Assembly (NCBI GenBank): GCA_944384215.1
Contig: CALWSN010000020.1
Span: 1-33,305, forward strand
Direction: 5' to 3'
Source: an uncultured Clostridia bacterium
GTDB taxonomy: Bacteria; Bacillota; Clostridia; Lachnospirales; CAG-274
DNA: 33,305 nt
Under the pieces are notes generated by a model. That model was not told the DNA's origin, made no database searches, and saw nothing but the letters and a program-made list of their open reading frames with translations. Each line of letters begins with the position of its first letter. The stretch's first letter is position 1. The translations under genes and the position numbers were made by a program. Below, piece after piece: positions 19,837-27,495 of this stretch.

Positions 19837-20211
19837 TTAAATATTGGTATTATTTTTATTTTTAAAGTTTACAATATATACTGCAGGGTTAGTTAATAAA
19901 ATACCTATTACAACCCCTATAATATCAAAACCTCTATAATATCCTATAAAAAGTACAACAAAGGTTAAGAAAAACCTAAGAGTATAATGTATTCTAGTAT
20001 AGGTTATTGCTTTTGAGGTAGACATACTCATAGCTTTGTTTAAAGTTTTTTCTAAAAGGATAAGCTTTAATATAGAAAATATTGTACCAAAAATAAGACC
20101 TATTAAAAAATTTTTTATATCATCAACAATAAATGTGCTAATACCTAATACTATAAAAAATAAAGCGATAGTTGTTATTATTATTTGTTTTGCTGTGTTA
20201 GATATATTCAT
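19837..20211 (-). CDS. atpI: ATP synthase subunit I family protein
   Basis: A 124-aa protein with four hydrophobic segments (around 10-28, 32-50, 70-90 and 96-112), matching the ATP synthase I family that precedes F0F1 operons. AtpI helps assemble the c ring and in some species influences Mg2+ uptake; that is family knowledge. It is weakly conserved, and the assignment rests on topology, size and position between atpZ and atpB. It ends 3 nt before the internal promoter. Confidence 0.8.
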   Translation of the reverse strand: MNISNTAKQIIITTIALFFIVLGISTFIVDDIKNFLIGLIFGTIFSILKLILLEKTLNKAMSMSTSKAITYTRIHYTLRFFLTFVVLFIGYYRGFDIIGVVIGILLTNPAVYIVNFKNKNNTNI

Positions 20212-20239
20212 ATTTTTCTCCTAAAATTAATATTTAATT

Positions 20240-20500
20240 CTATTTTTTTATATTTTTATAATCTAAGTCACGTTTTTGCTTTTCTTTTTTTTCTTCTTTT
20301 TTATATTCTAACATAACCATCATATAAAGATTTCTAAAGGCAGCACCAATGCCTAAAAAGGTAAATATAGCTAAAAAGATTATATCAGTGCCTAGTTTTT
20401 CATCAAGCCATTTGCCTATAAAAAAGCACATACCAATGGTTACAACCATAGTTATACCAACCTGTGTAAGCTTTGATAAAGCTCTTGCAAAGCTATTCAT
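20240..20500 (-). CDS. atpZ: AtpZ/AtpI-type small membrane protein
   Basis: An 86-aa protein with two membrane helices (about 13-30 and 40-58). The pattern G-I-T-M-V-V-T-I-G-M-C-F-F-I-G-K-W-L-D, then F-T-F-L-G-I-G-A-A-F-R-N-L-Y, is characteristic of the AtpZ/AtpI family upstream of ATP synthase operons. The C-terminal tail is highly basic. Ribosome site GGAGG precedes the ATG. It lies between wecB and atpI. Confidence 0.85.
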   Translation of the reverse strand: MNSFARALSKLTQVGITMVVTIGMCFFIGKWLDEKLGTDIIFLAIFTFLGIGAAFRNLYMMVMLEYKKEEKKEKQKRDLDYKNIKK

Positions 20501-20566
20501 TAAAATACCTCCTTTAGGTTTTAAACAATATATATTATATACCTATTAAATTAAAAAATCTAGTTT

Positions 20567-21715
20567 TTAATTAAAGTTTTGTGGTTTTTTATCTATTTTG
20601 TTAAAATGGTATAAAATAGCTTCTACAATTCTTTTTGAGGCAAAGCCATCACCAAAAGGATTTTTTGCATTAACCATAGAGCTATAAGTATTTTTGTTTT
20701 TTAAAAGCTCTGTTGCTAAAGATATAATAGTTTCTTCTTCTGTGCCAGCTAGCTTTAAAACACCAGCAGCAACACCTTCAGGGCGCTCTGTAACATTTCT
20801 TAAAACTAAAACAGGCTTTTTAAGAGAAGGCACTTCTTCTTGTAACCCACCAGAATCTGTCATAACCATATAAGAACGGTCTATAAGGTTGTGCATATCT
20901 GTCATATCAATAGGGTCTATAAGATGTATACGAGGGTTATCTCCTAATATTCTATTGGCAACTTCTCTAACAAGAGGGTTAAAGTGTACTGCATATACTA
21001 CCTCTACGTCTTCATTAGCTTGCACTAATTTTAAAATAGCATTACAAATATTTTCTAAAGGTTTGCCTAAATTTTCTCTTCTATGAGCAGTCATAGTAAT
21101 AATTTTTTTGTTGTTATAATCTATATGATTAAGAATATCACAAGAAAATTTATAATCTTTGTTAACAGTTGTTTTAACACAGTCCACAGATGTATTACCT
21201 GTTATAAATATATCATCTTCATTTACATTTTCTTTTAAAAGGTTTTCTTTAGAAAGGTTAGTTGGGGCAAAGTGTAAATCTGCCATAGCACCTGTTAGCT
21301 TTCTGTTCATTTCTTCAGGGAAAGGCTCATATTTATTATATGTTCTAAGCCCTGCTTCAACGTGTCCTATTTTAATTTTTTTATAAAAGGCAGCTAAAGA
21401 ACCTACAAAAGTTGTTGTTGTATCTCCGTGTACTAAAATAATATCTGGGTTTGCCTTTTCTAAAGTATCTTCAAGGCCTTTAAGAGCATTTATAGTAATA
21501 CCTGTAAGAGTTTGATTTTGTGTCATAATGTTAAGGTCATAATCTGGTTTTATGTTGAAAATATTTAAAACTTGGTCTAACATTTCACGGTGTTGTGCTG
21601 TAACGCAAACTTCTTGATGTATATGTTCACATTTTTCCATTTCTTTAATAATAGGAGCCATTTTAATAGCTTCTGGTCTTGTACCAAAAATACTTAAAAC
21701 TTTTATTTTTTCCAT
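20567..21715 (-). CDS. wecB: UDP-N-acetylglucosamine 2-epimerase (non-hydrolysing)
   Basis: This enzyme interconverts UDP-GlcNAc and UDP-ManNAc, the precursor for teichoic-acid linkage units and capsules. The 382-aa protein starts with F-G-T-R-P-E-A-I-K-M-A-P-I. It contains V-H-G-D-T-T-T-T-F near residue 95, H-V-E-A-G-L-R-T, the T-A-H-R-R-E-N-L-G-K-P segment with catalytic-site residues, and the T-D-S-G-G-L-Q-E-E C-terminal motif. The ribosome site GAGGT precedes the ATG at 21715. It lies directly upstream of atpZ-atpI on the same strand, an arrangement I recall from other Clostridia. It follows tcdA by 15 bp. Confidence 0.97.
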   Translation of the reverse strand: MEKIKVLSIFGTRPEAIKMAPIIKEMEKCEHIHQEVCVTAQHREMLDQVLNIFNIKPDYDLNIMTQNQTLTGITINALKGLEDTLEKANPDIILVHGDTTTTFVGSLAAFYKKIKIGHVEAGLRTYNKYEPFPEEMNRKLTGAMADLHFAPTNLSKENLLKENVNEDDIFITGNTSVDCVKTTVNKDYKFSCDILNHIDYNNKKIITMTAHRRENLGKPLENICNAILKLVQANEDVEVVYAVHFNPLVREVANRILGDNPRIHLIDPIDMTDMHNLIDRSYMVMTDSGGLQEEVPSLKKPVLVLRNVTERPEGVAAGVLKLAGTEEETIISLATELLKNKNTYSSMVNAKNPFGDGFASKRIVEAILYHFNKIDKKPQNFN

Positions 21716-21730
21716 ATTTTACCTCTTTAA

Positions 21731-22474
21731 TTATTTATTTTTTATTATATCGTTTATAACTTGGCTAGCAATAATAAGCCCTGCAACAGAAGGTACAAAA
21801 GATATGCTACCAGGGGTTTCTCTTCTTTTATTAGTATCCCTAAAGGGGCTTGAGCTTTTAGCATTTTCACCAAGCTCAATAGGAGCAGGTTTTATAGGTT
21901 TTTCAGTAGAATAAACAACCTTTAATTTTTTTATGCCACGCTTTTTAAGCTCATAACGCATAACTTTTGCTAAAGGGCACATAGACGTTTTGTATATATC
22001 TGTTACAACAAACTTTGTAGGGTCTAGCTTATTGCCTGTGCCCATAGATGAAATAATAGGCACATTAAGCCTTGTTGCTTCTTCTACAAGTAATATTTTT
22101 GAAGATATAGTATCTATTGCATCTATTATATAGTCGTATTTAGATAGGTCAATGCTATTTATTGTATCTTTTGTATAAAATAATTTAGACAAAGTTACAT
22201 TTGCATTAGGGTTTATATCTAGTATACGTTCTTTTACAACTTCTATTTTGTCTTTACCTATTGTACTATGAGTAGCTATAAGCTGTCTGTTAATATTTGT
22301 TATAGATATAGTATCATCATCTACAATATGTATGTTAGACACACCACAACGAGCTATTGCCTCAACACAAAAAGAGCCAACACCTCCAACACCAAATATT
22401 ATAACACTACTATTTTTAAGCTTTTCTATATTGTCTTTACCTATTAGTATTTCTGTTCTTGTAAGAGTGTTCAT
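21731..22474 (-). CDS. tcdA: tRNA threonylcarbamoyladenosine dehydratase (TcdA/CsdL)
   Basis: TcdA is an E1-like enzyme that uses ATP to cyclise t6A37 to ct6A in ANN-decoding tRNAs. The 247-aa protein has the nucleotide-binding motif F-G-V-G-G-V-G-S at residues 27-34, the D-D-D-T-I-S-I-T-N-I-N-R-Q segment, and the D-A-I-D-T-I-S-S-K loop. Near the end come P-F-R-D-T-N-K-R-R-E-T-P-G-S-I-S-F-V-P-S and a hydrophobic helix. No ubiquitin-like partner gene is adjacent, which favours TcdA over a sulfur-transfer MoeB/ThiF role. Ribosome site GGGAG and a promoter at 22508-22536 precede it. It is the first gene of the tcdA-wecB-atpZ-atpI unit. Confidence 0.9.
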   Translation of the reverse strand: MNTLTRTEILIGKDNIEKLKNSSVIIFGVGGVGSFCVEAIARCGVSNIHIVDDDTISITNINRQLIATHSTIGKDKIEVVKERILDINPNANVTLSKLFYTKDTINSIDLSKYDYIIDAIDTISSKILLVEEATRLNVPIISSMGTGNKLDPTKFVVTDIYKTSMCPLAKVMRYELKKRGIKKLKVVYSTEKPIKPAPIELGENAKSSSPFRDTNKRRETPGSISFVPSVAGLIIASQVINDIIKNK

Positions 22475-22507
22475 TTTTATCTCCCAATCTGTTTAAACTT
22501 TATATAT

Positions 22508-22536
22508 ATTCTAACACTTTTTTATATTTTTGTCTA
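22508..22536 (-). promoter_or_regulatory. Promoter of tcdA-wecB-atpZI
   Basis: On the minus strand TAGACA (22536-22531) and TAGAAT (22513-22508) have a 17-bp spacer. Confidence 0.6.
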
Positions 22537-22583
22537 ATACATATTAGTTATTAACAATATAGCTATAAAAAGATAAAAAATAC

Positions 22584-22611
22584 TAGACTAAATATTAATA
22601 TATGGTATCAT
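22584..22611 (+). promoter_or_regulatory. Promoter of cca
   Basis: TAGACT (22584-22589) and TATCAT (22606-22611) are 16 bp apart, with TGG forming an extended -10. It diverges from the tcdA promoter. Confidence 0.5.
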
Positions 22612-22642
22612 ATTAATAGAATAATAAAAAAGGAGAGATTTT

Positions 22643-23851
22643 GTGAATATTCCTAAACAGGTTATATATATAATAGAACAACTAGAAAAAAATGGTTTTG
22701 AAGGGTTTATAGTAGGTGGTTGCGTTAGAGATTATTTACTAGGCTTTGAGCCAAAAGATTTTGATATAACAACAGATGCAATGCCACAAGATATAAAAAA
22801 TATGTTTGAACATACAATAGATACAGGTATAGAGCACGGCACTGTTACAGTAGTAATAGATAAACAAAATTTTGAAGTAACCACATATCGTATAGACGGA
22901 GAATATAAAGATAACAGACGCCCAGAAACCGTTATATTTAGCAAAAAAATAGATGAAGATTTAAGCAGGCGTGATTTTACAATGAACGCCATAGCTTATA
23001 GCATAAGCAAAGGCTTTGTAGACCCTTTTTGTGGTAGAGATGATATAGAAAGTAAACTTATAAAAGGTGTTGGAGATGCAGATAAAAGGTTTAAAGAAGA
23101 TGCACTTAGAATGATGAGAGGTGTACGTTTTTCTGCTCAGTTAGGTTTTGATATAGAAGAAAAGACTTTTGTTGCAATAAAAGAAGATGCTAAGCTAATA
23201 GAAAATATTAGTATAGAAAGAACAAGAGATGAGTTTTTAAAGCTAATAAAGTCTGACTATATAGAAAAATTAAATCTTTTACAAGAAACAAAGCTTTATA
23301 AATATTTTATACCAGAAATAGAGCCTATTTTTACAAATTATAAAAAAAATATATTTATATTAAAAAAAGTATCTAAAGATTTAAGGCTTGCCTATTTATT
23401 AAGCCATTTAGATGAACAAACAGGTGAAGATATTTTAAAAAGATTAAAGCTAGATAATAAAACTATAAAAGAAATAAAAACTATCCTTAAATATTTTAAT
23501 TATAACTTTATAGATGATAGAACAGAAACAAGAAAAATAATGTCTGTTATAGAGCCAGATTTATTTAAAAAAATATTAGAAATAAAATTTTGTATAAGCC
23601 TTGTAGAAAATGATTTAATACAATGTAAAAAATATGATAACATATATGATGAAATAGATGAAACTATTAGAAAAAATCATTGTTTTTCCTTAAAAACTTT
23701 AGCTATAACAGGTAACGATTTAAAAGAAATAGGTATAGCTAATGGCAAGCAAATAGGAGATAGCTTAAAAATGGCTTTAAACATAGTTTTAGAGCAACCA
23801 GATAAAAATAATAAACAATTTTTATTAAAATATATAGGTGAAAATATATGA
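22643..23851 (+). CDS. cca: CCA tRNA nucleotidyltransferase / poly(A) polymerase family
   Basis: Class II nucleotidyltransferases build or repair the 3' CCA end of tRNA. The 402-aa protein shows V-G-G-C-V-R-D-Y-L-L-G near residue 25, and the catalytic D-F-D-I-T-T-D around 38-44. R-R-D-F-T-M-N-A-I-A-Y near 107-117, E-D-A-L-R-M-M-R-G-V-R-F-S-A-Q and S-I-E-R-T-R-D-E-F follow. There is no HD domain. Some Clostridia split A- and CC-adding roles, so the exact specificity is not settled by sequence. The start is GTG with AGGAGA 6 nt upstream. Its last 4 nt overlap the following dehydrogenase gene (ATGA). Confidence 0.95.
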   Translation: MNIPKQVIYIIEQLEKNGFEGFIVGGCVRDYLLGFEPKDFDITTDAMPQDIKNMFEHTIDTGIEHGTVTVVIDKQNFEVTTYRIDGEYKDNRRPETVIFSKKIDEDLSRRDFTMNAIAYSISKGFVDPFCGRDDIESKLIKGVGDADKRFKEDALRMMRGVRFSAQLGFDIEEKTFVAIKEDAKLIENISIERTRDEFLKLIKSDYIEKLNLLQETKLYKYFIPEIEPIFTNYKKNIFILKKVSKDLRLAYLLSHLDEQTGEDILKRLKLDNKTIKEIKTILKYFNYNFIDDRTETRKIMSVIEPDLFKKILEIKFCISLVENDLIQCKKYDNIYDEIDETIRKNHCFSLKTLAITGNDLKEIGIANGKQIGDSLKMALNIVLEQPDKNNKQFLLKYIGENI

Positions 23852-24594
23852 AAAATGCTTTAATAACTGGTGCTAGTGATGGTATAGGTAAAGATATGGC
23901 TATCATATTATCAAATATGGGATATAATATAATAGTTGTAGCTAGAAATAAACAAAAAATGGAACAAGCTTTTAAAAATATAAAAAACTGTACAATAATA
24001 TCTATGGATTTATCTATAATAGAAAATTGTTATAAACTTTATAACCAAGCTAAAGATATAGATATACTAATAAACAATGCAGGATATGGAGTTTTTGGAG
24101 AATTTTTAAATACAAATTTAGATGATGAGCTTAATATGATAGATTTAAACATTAAATCTCTGCATATTTTAACAAAACTATTTTTAAAAGATATGGTAAA
24201 TAAAGATAGAGGATATATTTTAAATGTAGGTTCTATTGGTAGCTTTTTTGCAAGCCCTTTGTTATCATCTTATTATGGTAGTAAGGCTTATGTGTTAAAT
24301 TTAAGCCTTGCAATAAAAGAAGAGCTAAAAAAACAAAAATCTAATGTATATATAGGTACATTTTGCCCTGCTACTATTAACACAAACTTTCATAAAAAGG
24401 CAGGTGTTAAAGGCAATGTAAAAGGGTTAGATAGTTATAAAGCATCTAAATATGCTATTGATAAAATGTTTAAGAAAAAAGCTATTATTATACCTAGCTA
24501 TGCAAAGGTTTTACCATTTTTTGTAGATATAATGCCAAGAATATTAATAACAAAGCTAGCTTATAAAATGCAGATAAAAAAACAAGAAAACTAA
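23848..24594 (+). CDS. Short-chain dehydrogenase/reductase
   Basis: A 248-aa NAD(P)-dependent SDR. The cofactor motif TGASDGIG is at residues 7-14, N-N-A-G at 76-79, the catalytic Ser at 129 (V-G-S-I-G-S), and Y142-x-x-x-K146 in Y-Y-G-S-K-A-Y. The G-S-I-G-S-F-F-A-S-P and the P-A-T-I-N-T-N-F segments resemble the DltE/YqjQ-like classical SDRs. The substrate is unknown. It overlaps cca by 4 nt and so is translationally coupled to it. No cca-related function is implied. Confidence 0.88.
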   Translation: MKNALITGASDGIGKDMAIILSNMGYNIIVVARNKQKMEQAFKNIKNCTIISMDLSIIENCYKLYNQAKDIDILINNAGYGVFGEFLNTNLDDELNMIDLNIKSLHILTKLFLKDMVNKDRGYILNVGSIGSFFASPLLSSYYGSKAYVLNLSLAIKEELKKQKSNVYIGTFCPATINTNFHKKAGVKGNVKGLDSYKASKYAIDKMFKKKAIIIPSYAKVLPFFVDIMPRILITKLAYKMQIKKQEN

Positions 24595-24623
24595 TTGCAT
24601 TTTTAAAAATAAACTGATATACT
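24595..24623 (+). promoter_or_regulatory. Promoter of the TSCPD gene
   Basis: TTGCAT (24595-24600) and TATACT (24618-24623) are 17 bp apart, with TGA giving an extended -10. It begins right after the SDR stop codon. Confidence 0.7.
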
Positions 24624-24655
24624 TTTTTTGATAATTAATATTAAGGAGTGATATT

Positions 24656-24904
24656 GTGAATAACTTTGACACAAAAGGTGTATGTGCAAAAAATATTGAG
24701 TTTGAGCTAGATGGAGATGTTGTAAAAAGTGTAAGCTTTAACGGTGGTTGCAATGGCAACCTTAAAGGTATAGCAAGCCTTGTAGAAGGTTTAAAAGTAG
24801 AAGATGTTATTAAAAAGCTAGAAGGTTTAACTTGTGGAAACAAAGATACATCTTGTCCAGACCAATTAGCAAAAGCTTTAAAAGAAGCACTTATCAACAA
24901 ATAA
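24656..24904 (+). CDS. TSCPD domain small protein (TIGR03905 type)
   Basis: An 82-aa protein containing the TSCPD signature T-S-C-P-D-Q-L-A near residues 65-72. It has four cysteines (10, 32, 60, 67), two of them in G-G-C-N-G-N-L and L-T-C-G-N-K-D-T-S-C. The family shares a domain with the C terminus of class II ribonucleotide reductases and is common as a lone gene in anaerobic Firmicutes. The cysteines could bind a metal; the function is unknown. The start is GTG at 24656 with AAGGAG upstream. It has its own promoter and is followed by a bidirectional terminator. Confidence 0.87.
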   Translation: MNNFDTKGVCAKNIEFELDGDVVKSVSFNGGCNGNLKGIASLVEGLKVEDVIKKLEGLTCGNKDTSCPDQLAKALKEALINK

Positions 24905-24967
24905 TACACATATATGTTGAAAACTTTAAACAAGCTAGTAAAGATTTAAACATATGTAAAAAAGTTA

Positions 24968-25020
24968 AAAAATAACCAGTAAAAAACCTTGAATATTTAA
25001 GGGTTTTTACTGGTTATTTT
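24968..25020. terminator. Bidirectional terminator between the TSCPD gene and murC
   Basis: A 22-bp stem with one mismatch (24969-24990 with 24999-25020, core AACCAGTAAAAA/TTTTTACTGGTT). There is a T run on the plus side and a T-rich run on the minus side, so it can end both convergent transcripts. Confidence 0.85.
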
Positions 25021-25104
25021 TATTGTAAACTATCAAACAAGTGTTCGTAATATAACATTTATATACATTATAATTGTTGAAAAAAATGTGGATAATGTGG
25101 AAAA

Positions 25105-26496
25105 CTATTTACTTAATAACATTTCTCCTAGTAAATTCACATTTCCAGCACCCATAGTTATCAACATATCATTATGTTGACAATCTTTTTCAATGTAATC
25201 TTTTCCACATTCAAAACTTTCTATATATATTGCATCTTTTCCTAGCTCTTTTATTTTATTAACTAAATCTTTAGCGTGTATTTCACCAGTATCTTTTTCT
25301 CTAGCAGAATATATATCGGCTATTAAAATGTTATCTACATCTAAAAGAGCTTTTGCAAAATCGTCTAAAAGAGCCTTTGTTCTAGTATAAGTATGTGGTT
25401 GAAAAACGCACCAAAGTTTATTAATATTTTGTGCTTTAGCAGCTTTTACAGTAGCTAAAATTTCTGTTGGGTGGTGAGCATAATCGTCTATTATTTTAAC
25501 ACCATTAAATGTGCCTTTATATTGAAAACGTCTGTTTGTACCTTTAAAATTGTTAAGCCCTTGCTCTATACTATCTTTATCTAGGTTATAAAAATGAGAA
25601 AGGGCACATACAGATAAAGAATTATAAACATTATGAAGCCCTACAACACTTAATTTTATATTATACATAAAATTATTGTTAAAATAAGCTTTATAGCTAG
25701 CATATCCAAATTCATCAAAAACAATATCTTTAGCTTGCCACATACTATTTTCGTTTTGTCCGTAAGTTATAACACTACATTTTAAATCTTTTGTTATTTT
25801 TTCATAGTCTTTAATATCGGCATTTATAACAAGACAAGCATCTTCTTTTACTAGGCTTGCAAATTTTTTAAAGCTATCATATATTTGATTAATATCTTTA
25901 AAATAATCTAAATGGTCTTCATCTATATTTAATATAATAGCAGAATGTGGGTTAAATTTTAAAAATGTATCACAATATTCACAAGTTTCTAAAACAAGAT
26001 AATCTTTTTTACCAACTTTAAAATTACTATTTATAGAAGAAAGTATACCACCTATTGATATAGTAGGGTCTTTTTTAGCTTGTAAAAATACTTCAGATAC
26101 CATAGATGAAGTAGTAGTTTTACCGTGAGTACCTGCTATACATAAAGGATATTTATAGGCTTTCATAAGCTCACCTAAAAAGGTAGAACGCTCAACCATT
26201 TTTAAACCAAGCTCTTTAGCTTTTATAAACTCTTCATTATCTTCTTTAATAGCAGCTGTGTATATAACCAAATCTATATCGCTAGTAATATTATTTTTAT
26301 TTTGTCCTATATATACAGTAACACCTTTTTTTACAAGATTTTCTATAAGCTCAGAGTTGTTATTGTCAGAGCCTAATATAGTATATCCACCTTCAGCTAA
26401 AAGTATTTCACAAAGACCAGACATACTAACACCACCTATACCTATAAAGTATAGCTTTTTATAAGGAAAAATATTTTTTATAGTTATTGTATCCAT
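25105..26496 (-). CDS. murC: UDP-N-acetylmuramate--L-alanine ligase
   Basis: MurC adds the first residue, L-alanine, to UDP-MurNAc in peptidoglycan synthesis. Motifs are the N-terminal UDP-binding F-I-G-I-G-G-V-S-M-S-G-L, the ATP loop G-T-H-G-K-T-T-T at about residue 122, D-E-D-H-L-D-Y-F in the central domain, and D-D-Y-A-H-H-P-T-E in the C-terminal domain. An upstream GTG at 26517 is in frame but lies before the AGGAG site. The ATG at 26496 (MDTITIKNIFPYKK) follows AAGG/AGGAG and gives 463 aa, the normal length. It is a single gene with its own promoter and shares a terminator with the TSCPD gene. Confidence 0.97.
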   Translation of the reverse strand: MDTITIKNIFPYKKLYFIGIGGVSMSGLCEILLAEGGYTILGSDNNNSELIENLVKKGVTVYIGQNKNNITSDIDLVIYTAAIKEDNEEFIKAKELGLKMVERSTFLGELMKAYKYPLCIAGTHGKTTTSSMVSEVFLQAKKDPTISIGGILSSINSNFKVGKKDYLVLETCEYCDTFLKFNPHSAIILNIDEDHLDYFKDINQIYDSFKKFASLVKEDACLVINADIKDYEKITKDLKCSVITYGQNENSMWQAKDIVFDEFGYASYKAYFNNNFMYNIKLSVVGLHNVYNSLSVCALSHFYNLDKDSIEQGLNNFKGTNRRFQYKGTFNGVKIIDDYAHHPTEILATVKAAKAQNINKLWCVFQPHTYTRTKALLDDFAKALLDVDNILIADIYSAREKDTGEIHAKDLVNKIKELGKDAIYIESFECGKDYIEKDCQHNDMLITMGAGNVNLLGEMLLSK

Positions 26497-26534
26497 AATA
26501 GCCTTATCTCCTAACACAATTTATATCTAGGTAT

Positions 26535-26563
26535 ATTATATATATAATAGTATATTTTATCAA
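26535..26563 (-). promoter_or_regulatory. Sigma-A promoter of murC
   Basis: On the minus strand TTGATA (26563-26558) and TATAAT (26540-26535) have a 17-bp spacer. The gap on to 26748 is AT-rich and holds no visible gene. Confidence 0.75.
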
Positions 26564-26748
26564 CTATTAATTATACTAAGTTATTTTTATTATTAACAAA
26601 AATGTATAATTATATATAAATAAAACTGTATTGTAAAAAATAACGTTATAAATGTAATATATAACCGTTTCTTTATTATAATTAAACAACCTATAAAAAA
26701 TAAATATCAAAAAACATATAAAAATAACAAAAAAATATAAAATAAATA

Positions 26749-26777
26749 TTGATTTTTATATAAAATAGTTATATAAT
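26749..26777 (+). promoter_or_regulatory. Sigma-A promoter of spoVG
   Basis: TTGATT (26749-26754) and TATAAT (26772-26777) have a 17-bp spacer. A start near 26784 gives a leader of about 135 nt. No sigma-H-type promoter is evident. Confidence 0.75.
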
Positions 26778-26839
26778 GTTTATATCAGCTATGGTTTTAC
26801 TTAATTTTTTAATACCAAAATATTTACATAATTTTTAGG

Positions 26840-26903
26840 TATAAAGTAGAAACCACCCTGCGTCAAGGCTTTGCCTTTTATATACATTTTATTCTACTTT
26901 ATA
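26840..26903 (+). promoter_or_regulatory. Structured spoVG leader RNA element
   Basis: A 12-bp perfect outer helix joins TATAAAGTAGAA (26840-26851) with TTCTACTTTATA (26892-26903). It encloses a GC-rich segment (ACCACCCTGCGTC, 26852-26864) and a small hairpin AAGGC-TTT-GCCTT (26865-26877). The 3' strand of the outer helix runs into the AGGAGG ribosome site (26903-26908). I do not recognise it as a known riboswitch. It may control translation of spoVG. Confidence 0.6.
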
Positions 26904-26918
26904 GGAGGAGATTTGTCT

Positions 26919-27215
26919 ATGAACATTACAGATGTAAGAATTAGAAAAGTTAATCAAGAAGGTAAAATGAAAGCAATTGTATCTATTACTCTTGACAACG
27001 AATTTGTTGTACACGATATAAAAGTAATAGAAGGTGAAAATGGATTATTTATAGCTATGCCTAGCAGAAAAACTAGCAATGGAGAATATAGAGATATTGC
27101 ACACCCTATCAATTCTTCTGCTAGAGAAACTCTTCAAAAAGCTATTTTAGCTAAATATGAACAGGCTCTTTTAGAAGATGAAACTATGCAAGAAAGTGCT
27201 GTTGCACAACAATAG
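26919..27215 (+). CDS. spoVG: SpoVG (septation/stage V sporulation RNA-binding regulator)
   Basis: SpoVG is a small nucleic-acid-binding regulator widespread in Firmicutes. The 98-aa protein begins [12 protein letters not shown] and contains [19 protein letters not shown] and the signature [11 protein letters not shown], then [13 protein letters not shown] longer frame from 26871 would run through the structured leader and the AGGAGG site (26903-26908), so I reject it and use the ATG at 26919. It is alone on its transcript, with a terminator after it. In Bacillus it is followed by glmU, which is absent here. Confidence 0.97.
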   Translation: MNITDVRIRKVNQEGKMKAIVSITLDNEFVVHDIKVIEGENGLFIAMPSRKTSNGEYRDIAHPINSSARETLQKAILAKYEQALLEDETMQESAVAQQ

Positions 27216-27230
27216 AAATAAAATTATATC

Positions 27231-27284
27231 TTAGTTAAAAAATAAAAAGCTATGTTTTACCATAGCTTTTTATTTTTTAACTAA
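27231..27284. terminator. Long perfect terminator hairpin after spoVG
   Basis: A 24-bp perfect stem (27231-27254 with 27261-27284, core AAGCTATG/CATAGCTT) with loop TTTTAC and T runs in the arms. Confidence 0.85.
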
Positions 27285-27341
27285 ATTCCTTTGTAGTATT
27301 TATTATTTTTGAAAATTTTATAATTTTTTTAATATATTTTG

Positions 27342-27453
27342 GGTATAATTAATGTTTATTATAGTATATAAAATTAAGCTAAAGATTTTTAATGCATTAT
27401 TTTGTATAATTAAATATTTCTAGTAAAAAAATAACATATATGGTATAATTAAT
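27342..27453 (+). promoter_or_regulatory. Two -10-like elements 100 bp apart before hflX
   Basis: The 12-mer GGTATAATTAAT occurs at 27342-27353 and 27442-27453, exactly 100 bp apart. The second has TGG before TATAAT (extended -10) and is the likelier hflX promoter. No strong -35 is visible for either. Confidence 0.45.
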
Positions 27454-27495
27454 ATATAATACTTATCTTAATGTTAGATAAAAGGTGGGATTGTA

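Noticed and set aside
22732..22992. Minus-strand frame opposite cca
   Set aside because: It overlaps conserved catalytic motifs of cca and has no supporting signal.
24905..24960. ACATATATGTT / AAACATATGT imperfect inverted repeat after the TSCPD gene
   Set aside because: Imperfect and A/T-only; the real terminator lies just downstream.
26580..26748. AT-rich gap between murC and spoVG examined for a small gene, tRNA or CRISPR
   Set aside because: No cloverleaf, repeat array or open frame with a ribosome site was seen.
26871..26918. N-terminal extension of SpoVG in frame with the gene
   Set aside because: It would translate the structured leader and the ribosome site; the ATG at 26919 matches known SpoVG starts.
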